The notes under the pieces were generated by a model, which was not told where the DNA came from, made no database searches, and saw nothing but the letters and a program-made list of their open reading frames with translations. Position numbers and translations under genes: made by a program. This document shows, in pieces, positions 1 through 8,815 of a stretch of DNA of 45,027 nt. The stretch is from Actinomycetota bacterium (lineage in GTDB: Bacteria > Actinomycetota > Actinomycetes > S36-B12 > GCA-2699445): positions 1 through 45,027 of the forward strand of contig JAGQTY010000025.1 in assembly GCA_020438795.1 (NCBI GenBank), in the 5' to 3' direction. Positions within the stretch are counted from its first letter, which is position 1. Every line of letters starts with the position of its first letter.

Positions 1-156
1 CTGGCGCAGCAGGCGGTGACCGTGCTCGAAGAGGACTCGGTGACCACGTTGCATGAGCGGATCAAAGCTGCGGAGCGGGCCCTGCTCGTGGATGTGGTGG
101 CACGACTGGCTTCGCACGGCTACACGATCAACGGCAGAAGGGTGACATTGCCATGA
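1..156 (+). CDS. purN: Phosphoribosylglycinamide formyltransferase, C-terminal end (partial)
   Basis: Frame 1 is open from the first base and ends with TGA at 154-156, giving 51 residues. They include the stretch [18 protein letters not shown], which resembles the last helix of PurN (GAR transformylase), the enzyme that uses 10-formyl-THF to formylate GAR in purine synthesis. The stop overlaps the purH ATG at 153 as ATGA, so the two genes are translationally coupled. The purN-purH order is common in actinobacteria. The catalytic part lies outside the window, so the call rests on the tail residues and on the neighbour. Confidence 0.85.
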   Translation: MAQQAVTVLEEDSVTTLHERIKAAERALLVDVVARLASHGYTINGRRVTLP

Positions 157-1706
157 GCGAACAGATTCCGGTGCGGCGCGCGCTGATCTCGGTCTATGAC
201 AAGACGGGCCTGCCCGATCTTGCGCGCGCGCTCGATGCGCGGGGAGTGGAGATCGTCTCAACAGGGTCGACCGCGACGGTCATTGCGGAAGCCGGCGTCC
301 CGGTGGTTCAGGTCAGTGAGGTGACCGGCTTTCCCGAGTGTCTCGACGGTCGGGTGAAGACGTTGCACCCGAACGTACACGCGGGTCTGCTCGCAGACGT
401 CCGCAAGCAGGAGCACGTCGATCAGCTCGAGGAGCTCGACATCGCGGCGTTCCAGCTCGTGGTCGTGAACCTGTATCCGTTCAGCGACACAGTCGCTTCG
501 GGGGCCTCGGTCGAGGAGTGCATCGAGAAGATCGATATCGGCGGTCCGGCCATGGTGCGAGGTGCCGCGAAGAATCATGACAACGTAGCCGTCGTTGTGG
601 ATCCACGCCGGTACAACGACGTGGTGGAGACGGTGATCGAGGGTGGCTTCACGCTGCCCCAACGTCGGGAACTCGCCTCTGTGGCTTTTGCGCACACGGC
701 CGAGTACGACATCGCGGTCGCCTCCTGGTTCCAGAATGTGCTGGCGCCGGACGACACCGGTTTCCCGCACTGGCTGGCGGGAGCCTGGGACCGGCGCGAC
801 GTGCTGCGCTACGGAGAGAATCCGCATCAGCCCGCTGCGCTCTATACCGGGCGAGGCTCGGTCGGACTGGCCGACGCGGAACAACTGCAGGGCAAGCCCA
901 TGTCATACAACAACTACGTCGATGCGGATGCAGCGCTGCGAGCCGCGTTCGATCACAGCGACCCCTGCGTCGCGATCATCAAGCATGCCAATCCGTGCGG
1001 GATCGCCATCGCTGAGGACATCGCCACGGCCTATCGGGCTGCGAATGCCACCGATCCCGTGTCCGCCTTCGGTGGTGTCGTCGCCAGCAACCGGGAGGTC
1101 ACCCATGAGATGGCCGTGGCCATGCTCGAGGTGTTCACGGAGGTACTGGTGGCCCCCAGTGTGAGCGTGGGTGCCCTCGACGCGCTGTCCGGGAAGACGA
1201 ACATGCGGATCCTCACCGTCAGTGCCGAGTTCCACGAACCGAGGGTGGAGTACCGCCCCATCAGTGGCGGCATGCTGCTCCAGCAGGCGGATCTGGTCGG
1301 GGCGCCCGGCGACGATGTGGACACCTGGACCCTCGCGGCCGGGGATCCTGGCGACGATGCCGTCCTCCGCGACCTGCAGTTCGCCTGGCGGGCCGCTCGG
1401 TCGGTGAAGAGCAACGCGATCCTGCTGGCGAAGGACGGCGCCGCCGTAGGAGTGGGCATGGGTCAGGTGAACCGGGTGGACTCGGCCAGACTTGCCGTAC
1501 AGCGCGCCGGCGAGCGGGTGGTCGGCAGCGTGGCAGCCTCCGATGCCTTCTTCCCGTTCGCAGACGGCCTGCAGGTGCTGATCGATGCCGGGGTCACGGC
1601 CGTGGTCCAGCCCGGTGGTTCGGTCAGGGATGAGGAAGTCATCAGCGCCGCTCGTGAGGCTGGCATCACCATGTACTTCACAGGCACGAGACACTTCTAC
1701 CACTGA
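153..1706 (+). CDS. purH: Bifunctional AICAR formyltransferase / IMP cyclohydrolase
   Basis: This 517-residue cytosolic protein has the normal length of PurH and catalyses the last two steps of IMP synthesis. The N-terminal part (about 1-150) is the MGS-like IMP cyclohydrolase domain, with SVYDKTGL near residue 13, STGST near 36 and the motif [12 protein letters not shown] at 69-80. The C-terminal AICAR transformylase domain carries [12 protein letters not shown] near 220 and the catalytic KHANPCG motif at 277-283. The ATG overlaps the purN stop. PurH uses 10-formyl-THF, which FolD (24584) supplies; the roughly 23 kb glycan block lies between these two one-carbon genes. Confidence 0.98.
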   Translation: MSEQIPVRRALISVYDKTGLPDLARALDARGVEIVSTGSTATVIAEAGVPVVQVSEVTGFPECLDGRVKTLHPNVHAGLLADVRKQEHVDQLEELDIAAFQLVVVNLYPFSDTVASGASVEECIEKIDIGGPAMVRGAAKNHDNVAVVVDPRRYNDVVETVIEGGFTLPQRRELASVAFAHTAEYDIAVASWFQNVLAPDDTGFPHWLAGAWDRRDVLRYGENPHQPAALYTGRGSVGLADAEQLQGKPMSYNNYVDADAALRAAFDHSDPCVAIIKHANPCGIAIAEDIATAYRAANATDPVSAFGGVVASNREVTHEMAVAMLEVFTEVLVAPSVSVGALDALSGKTNMRILTVSAEFHEPRVEYRPISGGMLLQQADLVGAPGDDVDTWTLAAGDPGDDAVLRDLQFAWRAARSVKSNAILLAKDGAAVGVGMGQVNRVDSARLAVQRAGERVVGSVAASDAFFPFADGLQVLIDAGVTAVVQPGGSVRDEEVISAAREAGITMYFTGTRHFYH

Positions 1707-1793
1707 CACGCGGATTCCGGACGGAGTCCAGGGGCTGATGGTCAGGGTCGACTGCCGCCACCGGATGGACGCCGCGGTGACGCAGCGAGCCTG

Positions 1794-1799
1794 TAGGAT
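1794..1799 (+). promoter_or_regulatory. Candidate -10 box TAGGAT for the FkbM-type gene
   Basis: TAGGAT fits the actinobacterial TANNNT -10 pattern and lies 42 nt before the GTG at 1842, inside the 135-nt gap after purH. A ribosome binding site GAGGTGG at 1831-1837 follows, 4 nt before the start codon. I see no clear -35 element. This would be the left-most promoter of the glycan block. Confidence 0.45.
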
Positions 1800-1841
1800 G
1801 GCGGGGTCCCCGTACTTGAACCGACGCCTCGAGGTGGTGCA

Positions 1842-3008
1842 GTGAGGCTGCTTGATCGGCTGCGACGACCGAAGGCTGTGCCGGTGGCGGACGCGCGACT
1901 CGGTGAGCTGCTGTTCCACCGCTCGGACGAGGTGATGCGGCCGAGCATCGAGCGCGAATCGGTGTGGGAGTTCCGGGTCGGAATGTGGCTGGATCACGTG
2001 CTCGGTCCGGGCATGACATTTCTGAACGTGGGCGCCAACGTCGGCTATTTCGCTGTGTGGGCGGGCCAGATCGTGGGTGAGTCGGGTCGGGTCCACGCCC
2101 TGGAGCCGGACCCGGACAACTTCTCGCTGCTGACGCGCAACCTCGAAGCTGCCGGCATGAGTTCCTTCGTCTTCGCTCATCAACGCGCAGCGGGGCGCCG
2201 CACCGAACCCATGGAACTGTTCTGTTCACCGGAGAATCCCGGTGACCATCGGGTCTATCTGGACGGCGACCGGGAACAGGTGAGTCACACGGTTCAGTGC
2301 TGGCAGATCGACGAAGCTGTTGGGGCAGGATGGCTGGACATGCCGAGCCTCGATGTGGTGCTGGTCGATGCGCAGGGCTGGGACCACCAGGTCCTGCAGG
2401 GCATGGCGGCGGTGATCGATTCCGAACGGCCTGTCATCGTGTGCGAGCTTATGGCCGAGGTGAACCGGGGAACGGGCGAGCGGCCGGCGGACATTCTGAC
2501 CTACTGGCAGGAGCGCAACTACCGTGTCGGTGTGCTGGACATGGGGGCCGCACCCGGGCAACTCCCAGCTGCGGAGATTCTGAGGGTTCTGGATCACCCC
2601 ACTGTCCCGTATCTCAACCTGGAACTGTGGCCCCAGGAGAAGGAGTTCCTGCCCGGCGCCATACCTTCCAACGGATTCAGCAGGCCCGAACCGCTGGCCG
2701 GCTCGAGGGGCTCCCGTTCCTGGCTGACGTCGGATCGCGGTGACATCGTCGTGCGTGGTGGTCGCGGCGATGAGCTCAGGGTGACCTTCGGGCTTGCACC
2801 TCCGCCCGGGTTCGATGCCAGTGTCACGATCGGTGAGACTGAACGCATCATCGGCGAGACGACGCACTTCGAGCACCGGATCCGCATCGGCGCGGAGGGC
2901 TATGAGCGCCTGCCGTTCTCATCGGCATCCCCAGGGCGTCACATCGGCGCGGATCCCCGGCCGCTTCGCTGCGCAGTCCTCTCACCCGTCGCGGAGAGGA
3001 TCTCCTGA
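1842..3008 (+). CDS. FkbM-family methyltransferase with a C-terminal beta-rich extension
   Basis: This 388-residue protein starts at GTG 1842, chosen for the GAGGTGG ribosome binding site. Residues about 45-255 form a class I SAM methyltransferase fold of the FkbM type. Motif I is FLNVGANVGYF near residues 60-70, the acidic residue of motif II lies in ALEPD (E88), and DVVLVDAQGWD is seen further on. FkbM enzymes usually methylate sugar hydroxyls. The last 100 or so residues are not part of the fold; they are beta-rich and end with DPRPLRCAVLS. This resembles the end of the inserted domain in the GT-like proteins at 6859 and 13156 (DPRSLGVLVKS, DVRTMGISLCR), which suggests a shared accessory domain. 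The substrate is unknown, and O-methylation of the locus glycan is inferred. Confidence 0.85.
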   Translation: MRLLDRLRRPKAVPVADARLGELLFHRSDEVMRPSIERESVWEFRVGMWLDHVLGPGMTFLNVGANVGYFAVWAGQIVGESGRVHALEPDPDNFSLLTRNLEAAGMSSFVFAHQRAAGRRTEPMELFCSPENPGDHRVYLDGDREQVSHTVQCWQIDEAVGAGWLDMPSLDVVLVDAQGWDHQVLQGMAAVIDSERPVIVCELMAEVNRGTGERPADILTYWQERNYRVGVLDMGAAPGQLPAAEILRVLDHPTVPYLNLELWPQEKEFLPGAIPSNGFSRPEPLAGSRGSRSWLTSDRGDIVVRGGRGDELRVTFGLAPPPGFDASVTIGETERIIGETTHFEHRIRIGAEGYERLPFSSASPGRHIGADPRPLRCAVLSPVAERIS

Positions 3009-3085
3009 CCCATGGACCGGGGTGACACGGCACTACTGATCATCTGGTCGCGGATGGCTGGGGCCGGGCTGACGGCAAGAGTGTC

Positions 3086-4408
3086 ATGATGAGCTCGACC
3101 AGCCGGAAGTCGGAGACCGAACCTCTCAGAGTCAGTTCAGCCCAGGACTACCGGGTACCCGCAATCTGGCTGGTTGCCAATGTCGCTCTGGCAGCGATCG
3201 CCTTCGCGCTCTTCCTGGGCCGACTGGTCATCAACCACTCCAACAACCTCGGGGACTGGGGGTACAGCGCCGGCGAGTGGCTGATCAACTACCAAGGGGG
3301 ATTCGTACGTCGAGGTCTGCTGGGCGAACTCCTCACCCTGTTCCCCGACGGGTGGCAGTTGACAATGACAGAGCTGTGGGTGGCCGGAGTCTGGCTGGGC
3401 GTTGTGGCGGCGTTCGCACTGCTCATCGGCAGGACCATCAGACACACACACTCGCCGTGGCCGCTGGCTTTCTGGATGGTCATCAGTGGTTTCGTTCTCT
3501 CCCAGAGCCAGTCACTGTGGCAGCCGTTCTGGGTATCCGTCACGCAGTTCCCTGCTCGTAAGGAGAACCTGTTCTACCTGCTGGCCCTAGTACTGGCACT
3601 GCTCTGCCACAGGGCGCTGTCCCGCAATGCCTACTGGGTAGCCCTGGCGGTGTCCGGCCTGGTTCTGGCAGCCTCAGCGTTCGTCCATGAAGCGTTCACC
3701 CTGCCACTGGCGGTCTCCGCCGCAGTCCTGCTGGGGGTGGCCGGACGCGAGCTGACCGTCCGGGCCAGGATCGCGGGTGCCGCGATCCTGCTGGCCACCG
3801 GACTCGTCGCGTCGGTGGCGGTTCTTGTCGTGAGCCGGCAGGTCGGGGATGCGGATGCGGTCTGGTACGCAGTCGGGCAACCGGTGCGGACCTGGCTGCT
3901 GTCCGGCGGGCATGGTGCCCTCACCGGCAGAGCCGATGCCATGTCATACCTGAATCAGGATGCGGCGTCGTCGTTCGAAGTCGTCAACGAATTGCTGATC
4001 GGCAGCAACCTCTGGTGGTGGTGGCTTCTGACCGCAGTCCTGCTGACTTCTGGCACAGCACTGCTGTTCTGGGCGCTTGACCGACGCTGGGGTTCGATGC
4101 GCCGCAACGGCCTGATCTTCCTGGGTATCGCAGCACCGATGCTCCCCCTGTTCGTGGTCGCATACGATTGGGGACGGTTCCTCGCGTTCATCCTGACTCT
4201 TGGCACGATCACGGCCCTGACCGTCCTCAACACGAGGCCAAGGGGCGATGTTGCGCCCCTGACAGCCAGGTGGCTGGCTGTGGTCGGCGTGGTCCTGGCG
4301 GCCATGGCGTTGGTGGGCCTGCCTGAGGTAGGTGATCCCAGAGGGGTTATTGTGCCTGCCGAGTCGCCGGCCGACTCGGTCAGGATGTCGAATCAGCTTC
4401 GGTACTGA
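3086..4408 (+). CDS. Polytopic membrane protein of unknown function, glycan-locus type
   Basis: This is a 440-residue protein with about ten hydrophobic segments, beginning near residue 27 after a polar N-terminus. The first outer loop contains INYQGGFVRRGLLGEL (around residues 68-83). I recall this motif from uncharacterised membrane proteins near polysaccharide genes, but I do not know a function for it. The arrangement (TM1, long polar loop with conserved residues, then many TMs) would suit a GT-C-type glycosyltransferase or a polymerase, but I see no clear DXD or HPP motif. No good ribosome binding site precedes ATG 3086 or the adjacent ATG 3089. The 3' end overlaps the convergent acyltransferase gene by 16 bp. 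Confidence 0.7.
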   Translation: MMSSTSRKSETEPLRVSSAQDYRVPAIWLVANVALAAIAFALFLGRLVINHSNNLGDWGYSAGEWLINYQGGFVRRGLLGELLTLFPDGWQLTMTELWVAGVWLGVVAAFALLIGRTIRHTHSPWPLAFWMVISGFVLSQSQSLWQPFWVSVTQFPARKENLFYLLALVLALLCHRALSRNAYWVALAVSGLVLAASAFVHEAFTLPLAVSAAVLLGVAGRELTVRARIAGAAILLATGLVASVAVLVVSRQVGDADAVWYAVGQPVRTWLLSGGHGALTGRADAMSYLNQDAASSFEVVNELLIGSNLWWWWLLTAVLLTSGTALLFWALDRRWGSMRRNGLIFLGIAAPMLPLFVVAYDWGRFLAFILTLGTITALTVLNTRPRGDVAPLTARWLAVVGVVLAAMALVGLPEVGDPRGVIVPAESPADSVRMSNQLRY

Positions 4409-5655
4409 GGTGCCTCGGTGAGTGTTGTCTGCTGTTCGCCGCTGCTCCCTGGCCGCACAGACTGTTCGCGGTTCGTAGAGAACCGGTCGGTGAGGGAGAT
4501 CTGCGCCTCCACCGTCTCTTCTCCCGCTTGCGTCCGCTCGAATCGGCGCTTCAGTCGCAGGGCCCGGATCTCCACCAGGTAGTAGGACGCGGTTCCCAAC
4601 GAGATCGAGATCGCCATGGCGAGAATCAGATGCGGTACCGACACCTCCCAGCCGACGGGGAGGACCACCAAGTAGACGGGCCAGTGCCACAGATATGTGC
4701 TGTAGGAGATGCGGCCGAGGAACACGAACGGAGTCAGGGCGAAGAGACGCGAGATGGGATGACCCGCCGCAACCGAACCGATGAGGGCCGTCGCACTCAG
4801 GGTGACGAGAGTGAAGCCCCACTGGATGGCGAAAGGGTCCATGAGGAACGTCGGGATGACCAGTGCGACGATCCCGAGCAGGCCGGCGATCCCGAGCCAC
4901 TGCGGCCAGCGGCGCAAGCCACCCAGGATCGCGATGCAAGCGATGACACAACCGGCCAGGAGTCCGTCCACGTGCGTGTCGGTGCCACCGTAGATCCGCC
5001 ACCAGTCCGTACCCGAGTGCGCGAGGACGGTCCTTGTCACTATGGAGGCCAGGCCCAGGACCAGTGCGGTCCCCATGACGGCGATGGCGACACCTCTGAT
5101 CTCCGGACGTCGCTTCAGCCGCCAGCGCATCACTGCGATGACACCGAGTACGATCAGGGGCCACAACAGGTAGAACTGCATCTCGATCGACAGTGACCAG
5201 GTATGTCCCACGAGAACGGGAAAGTTGCCGCGATTACTCGTGAGCGCCATGATCCAGTTGTTGTGGTAGGTGACCGCAGTGAAGATCTCGTACAGTTCAC
5301 CAGCTCGCCGGCCGCTGTCCAGGAAGAACAGCACGTACAGGGTGATCCCGAGCATCGCCAGGGCAAGGGCGGGAAAGAGTCGCAGTGACCGCCTGATCCA
5401 GAACTTCTTGAGGCTGATGTCGCGTCGCTTCTGATACTCGATGAGGAGCAGGGAGGTGATCAGGAAGCCGCTGAGTACGAAGAAGACGTCGACGGCGTAG
5501 AAGCCGCCGGTCATCCAGGCCACTTTGCCATGGATCAGCAGGACCATGATCAGTGCGACACCCCTGATGCCGTCCAGGCCCCGGATGTAGCCGAGATCGA
5601 ATGAGCGTGACCTCTCGACCTTTTTCTCGTCCACCTTCCCCTTGCTACCCGTCAT
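4393..5655 (-). CDS. Acyltransferase 3 family membrane protein (OafA/YrhL type)
   Basis: This 420-residue integral membrane protein has about ten TM segments. The family transfers acyl groups, commonly acetyl, onto surface sugars. The N-terminal signature is RGLDGIRGVALIMVLLIHG with R31 and the probable catalytic H42 separated by ten residues; YAVDVFFVLSGFLIT follows. I chose the ATG at 5655 (protein starting MTGSKGKV) because a start at 5733 would overlap the upstream gene by 62 bp and add an atypical N-terminus. The gap to the upstream gene is 16 nt, so it is probably the last gene of a minus-strand operon starting near 8541. A charged tail of about 45 residues follows the last TM. Confidence 0.9.
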   Translation of the reverse strand: MTGSKGKVDEKKVERSRSFDLGYIRGLDGIRGVALIMVLLIHGKVAWMTGGFYAVDVFFVLSGFLITSLLLIEYQKRRDISLKKFWIRRSLRLFPALALAMLGITLYVLFFLDSGRRAGELYEIFTAVTYHNNWIMALTSNRGNFPVLVGHTWSLSIEMQFYLLWPLIVLGVIAVMRWRLKRRPEIRGVAIAVMGTALVLGLASIVTRTVLAHSGTDWWRIYGGTDTHVDGLLAGCVIACIAILGGLRRWPQWLGIAGLLGIVALVIPTFLMDPFAIQWGFTLVTLSATALIGSVAAGHPISRLFALTPFVFLGRISYSTYLWHWPVYLVVLPVGWEVSVPHLILAMAISISLGTASYYLVEIRALRLKRRFERTQAGEETVEAQISLTDRFSTNREQSVRPGSSGEQQTTLTEAPQYRS

Positions 5656-5671
5656 GGCCACTAATCGTAGC

Positions 5672-6862
5672 TCACGATCGGCCTGTGCCCGCCCGGTTGC
5701 GATGCATGGGAAGCGACGCTCCTGCGTTCGCAATGAACTCGAGCACAGGCCCCGTCCCGGCTACGGCTTTCCGGGCGGCAGCCCGGCCCTTCTCACGCAT
5801 GCGGTCCGGGTGGTGGTGGTGGTCGTAGTAGGAATCGGTGAACGCATCGGCCAGACTCTGCCAGTCGCATCGATGCGACCGCGTTCGTAGCCGCATGAGT
5901 TTGTCCCAGTGGTAGGGCGCTGGGAGGAGCGTGGACGCGACGGGATAGCCGGAGTCGATGGTGATCCTGTCCGCGAGCGCACTGTGGACGGGCCCGATGA
6001 CGGGTACCTCAGCCGCCATGTGATCGAGCAGCCAGGATGGCTCCGCCTCGGCGCCGGACGCGGTCACGGCGACGCAGTTCGCTTGCGGCGTGCGGAGGAG
6101 AGCCGCCAGCCTGGGCACCACAACGATGATTCTGCTGGAGTAGGGGGACAGCCGCTTCATCCGATCCCAGACGTGGACCAGGGAACGCTCCGGCCGGCCC
6201 GCCGGCAACTGGACCAGTAGCGTTGCGTCAGTTCGGTCACGCAGCGCGTAGACGAAGGCCGACAGCACGTCGTCCCAATGCTCCGACGGGTCGTCGGGAT
6301 CGAAGTTCGCCAGGTAGACGATCCCGTCGAATGCCAGGCGGTGGGTGTCGTCGGTGACGGCAGGCACTGGGGCTTCAGGGTCGGCTTGCGGGCTGTGGTG
6401 TTGCGAGTCGATGACCACACCATCGACCACCAGCTCCTCGGTCCGGGGCAGTCGTTCTCGGGGAGTGGGCGCCGCACCCAGCCGTTCCTCGGGTACGAAC
6501 GCACCGAACGCGGCGGTGGCCGCAGGAGTCGGCGTCAGCACTGCCGCGTAGGACTCCAGCCGGGACAGATCCAGTCCGCTGTCCACGAGGTCCGGGTATT
6601 CGGTCGTGGTCACCAGGATCGTGGGCCGGTCCAGCCCACTGGGCAGCAGGTGCGGGGGAGCCACCACGACCAACGTGTCCGCGTCGGCGGGTACAGCCCC
6701 GCCCGGCTCGGTCGTCACGCTGGTCGCGAGCGTGGCCAATGAGTCGCGCCAGCGCTCCTGCCAGGCGGTCTGGTCGGCGATCCTGCGCCTTCTCCGTCCG
6801 TTGTGTCCCGGCGGCAACTGCCAGTACCCCTCCTGTGGAAGAAACAGCGAGGTGCTGGTCAC
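5672..6862 (-). CDS. Derived member of the island's GT-B-like family, active site altered
   Basis: This 396-residue protein starts at GTG 6862, which overlaps the upstream stop as GTGA. It aligns with the proteins at 6859, 11886 and 13156: APPH at residues 68-71, then FDGIVYLANFDPDD (178-191), and MAAEVPVIGPVHSALAD (282-298). It lacks the N-terminal PDYSY block and the whole inserted beta domain. The EX7E motif of its relatives is EX7D here (E272 and D280), and the usual GEG context is lost. It may be a non-catalytic partner of the enzyme encoded just before it, or an enzyme with changed specificity. A run of four histidines lies at 348-351. Homology is my own reading; lack of activity is inference. 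Confidence 0.65.
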   Translation of the reverse strand: MTSTSLFLPQEGYWQLPPGHNGRRRRRIADQTAWQERWRDSLATLATSVTTEPGGAVPADADTLVVVAPPHLLPSGLDRPTILVTTTEYPDLVDSGLDLSRLESYAAVLTPTPAATAAFGAFVPEERLGAAPTPRERLPRTEELVVDGVVIDSQHHSPQADPEAPVPAVTDDTHRLAFDGIVYLANFDPDDPSEHWDDVLSAFVYALRDRTDATLLVQLPAGRPERSLVHVWDRMKRLSPYSSRIIVVVPRLAALLRTPQANCVAVTASGAEAEPSWLLDHMAAEVPVIGPVHSALADRITIDSGYPVASTLLPAPYHWDKLMRLRTRSHRCDWQSLADAFTDSYYDHHHHPDRMREKGRAAARKAVAGTGPVLEFIANAGASLPMHRNRAGTGRS

Positions 6863-8541
6863 GATCGGTCCAGCACCTGTGCCAGGGAATCACCTACGAC
6901 CTCGTCCGCGCAGTATGTGCGGCAGTCGGCTGTGGCCCGCAGGGACATGGCTTCATAGCGATGAGGATCGGCGGATATGACATCCCGGGCAAGCACAAAG
7001 GCTGAGCGGAGCGAGCCCCAGTCGATCCGGTGGCTGATCGTTCGCCGCATGAGACGGGGGTCCTGCGGCCAGGGGGCCGGCTGAGCAGAGGAGCGGACCT
7101 CCAGAGAGTTCGCAGGGTTCAGGTAGTCGGCCATAGCGGTGTTGTGGGGGGCGATCGCCGGCACTCCTGCTGCCATGAACTCAAGGATCGGCAGGCACTG
7201 ACCCTCACCGCTCGAGGCGTTCACGTAGTAGCTGGTGGCACTGATGAGATTGCGGAGCTCATCGTCTGTGAGGTAGCCGCGCACAGCCAGCACCCGGCAC
7301 TTCATCGGGCCGAGTGCGTAGAGGAGCTGCAGCAGGTCGGGTGCGAAGGAATCCCGATCACCGTGCACCATCTTCAGCACCAGTGTGGCCTCGGCGTCGT
7401 CCCGCAGCGCGTCCACGAACGCAGTCACGATGTCCTGCCAGTTCTTTCGGGTGTCCACCGGGTTGAGGACGGTGGTGAACACCACGCCCTCCAGCTCAAC
7501 CGAGAAGTCGCGACTCCCGAGTTCCGGCAGGTCCGTCTCGGCGACCTCGCGGCGTCGTCGGTGGGGCAGCCGAGCGCGCCGCTGCACCGAGACGGACTTG
7601 ACAAGGACGCCCAGCGAGCGAGGATCCCTGCCTTCGGGGTCGCCGGAGGCGTCGATGCCGGAGAGGGTGAGGGCACTGCTGGGCTGCGGCACGCGGAGAA
7701 CAACCGTACGCTCCTCGATGCCGGCGGATGGGATCAGCGACCCGGTCGCTCCACCCAGCTCCACCTGAATCTCGCGACCGCAGTTCCTGGCGAGTCCCGC
7801 GAGGCTGATGGTCAGTGACACGCGGCCCTCGACGCTGAAAGGCAGCACGATCGTCATTGCGGGCCATCTCGACCAGACGCCCTCCCGTTCCGGCGGGTAG
7901 CCTCCCACGACGAGGGCTCTGGAGTGAGCATCGCGGGTCAGGGTCACGCAGACTCGTTCGCCGTTCCACTCACGCGTCCGCTGAATGTGTGGCTCGACGA
8001 TCTCGAGCCCGTCGTCGTGGATCACGAGTCTTCGGGAGTCCAGGACATCTCCCCGGCAGGTGATGCCGCGGGGGAGGTCGTCGCCCGGCCCGATACGGTC
8101 GAAGACCGGAGTCGGCACCAGATGTACGGGATAGCTCGGTCCCATCGCGTTTCGCACCGCGTCGAACGCATTGCTGGAAAGCGCAATCACGCCGTCGTAG
8201 CCGGTGAGCACCCGGGTCCAATCCGTCCTCGGATTGTCGTCCCAGGATTCGTCCGGGATCCGGTCGAATTCGAAGGCCAGTACCAGGAAGGCCGGATATG
8301 GCCAGTTGGCTGCAGCGGCATGGGGTGGCGCGAAGACCAGCACCCGCGACTGGCTGTCCCCGGCATGATCCGGCGCCCAGTCGTCACGATCGGGGTTGAC
8401 CTCAGGCGCCACGACATGAACCGTGCCGAGCCGCTCCAGAACGGGCAGGAAGTAGTCCAGAAGAACGCGGTAACTGTAGTCCGGACGCCCCATTGTCCCG
8501 TCGTCGATACCGGGGACAGGGGCGTGCACGAAGAAGTCCAA
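6859..8541 (-). CDS. GT4-like glycosyltransferase with an inserted beta-rich domain
   Basis: This 560-residue protein starts at TTG 8541, preceded by GGGAG with an 8-nt gap. The N-terminal half of a GT-B fold (about 1-150) contains GRPDYSY (18-24), APPH (71-74) and FEFDRIPDESW (90-100). Residues about 175-320 form a beta-rich insert ending in DPRSLGVLVKSVSV. The C-terminal half (about 345-560) contains VVFTTVLNPVDTRKNW and SSGEGQCLPILEFMAAG, with the EX7E pair E446/E454 typical of retaining GT4 enzymes. The donor and acceptor sugars are unknown. It is the first gene of a minus-strand operon followed by 5672 and 4393. The family is shared with 11886 and 13156. Confidence 0.8.
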   Translation of the reverse strand: MDFFVHAPVPGIDDGTMGRPDYSYRVLLDYFLPVLERLGTVHVVAPEVNPDRDDWAPDHAGDSQSRVLVFAPPHAAAANWPYPAFLVLAFEFDRIPDESWDDNPRTDWTRVLTGYDGVIALSSNAFDAVRNAMGPSYPVHLVPTPVFDRIGPGDDLPRGITCRGDVLDSRRLVIHDDGLEIVEPHIQRTREWNGERVCVTLTRDAHSRALVVGGYPPEREGVWSRWPAMTIVLPFSVEGRVSLTISLAGLARNCGREIQVELGGATGSLIPSAGIEERTVVLRVPQPSSALTLSGIDASGDPEGRDPRSLGVLVKSVSVQRRARLPHRRRREVAETDLPELGSRDFSVELEGVVFTTVLNPVDTRKNWQDIVTAFVDALRDDAEATLVLKMVHGDRDSFAPDLLQLLYALGPMKCRVLAVRGYLTDDELRNLISATSYYVNASSGEGQCLPILEFMAAGVPAIAPHNTAMADYLNPANSLEVRSSAQPAPWPQDPRLMRRTISHRIDWGSLRSAFVLARDVISADPHRYEAMSLRATADCRTYCADEVVGDSLAQVLDRS

Positions 8542-8567
8542 TGATCACTCCCGCATCGTGTCGTCCC

Positions 8568-8573
8568 AGTCTA
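8568..8573 (-). promoter_or_regulatory. Candidate -10 box TAGACT for the operon 8541 to 4393
   Basis: On the minus strand TAGACT lies 26 nt before the TTG start at 8541, leaving room for a short leader with GGGAG. The same hexamer occurs before the genes starting at 16525 and 19703, so it may be a shared promoter type in this locus. No -35 box is evident. The rest of the 274-nt gap 8542-8815 holds no gene that I can support; a 7-bp inverted repeat TGAGACC/GGTCTCA lies at 8736-8765. Confidence 0.45.
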
Positions 8574-8815
8574 CGACAGGGCAGACACGGCGCAGGCTCA
8601 GTCATCCGCCGAACCGTGAGTGGCACTGTCCGGACCCGGGCCCCAATTCACTGGCCTCTGCATCGAGACTCCCTCGCTGGGGCAGCCGGCCGTCCAGAAG
8701 GATCAGTCTCAGCAGCCATAGTGTCCACAAGGCGATGAGACCCAGTCCCTAGTGCGGCGGTCTCACGGCTCTCAGGAGGTCCCCAGAGGCGCGCACCTCA
8801 TCGGCGTCCTCGTGG

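Noticed and set aside
903..2183. Minus-strand open frame of 426 codons opposite purH
   Set aside because: Shadow of purH and of the FkbM gene, with no recognisable domain.
3944..5164. Minus-strand open frame of 406 codons across the convergent gene ends
   Set aside because: It overlaps both the membrane protein gene and the acyltransferase gene in another frame, and has no hydrophobic or family pattern.
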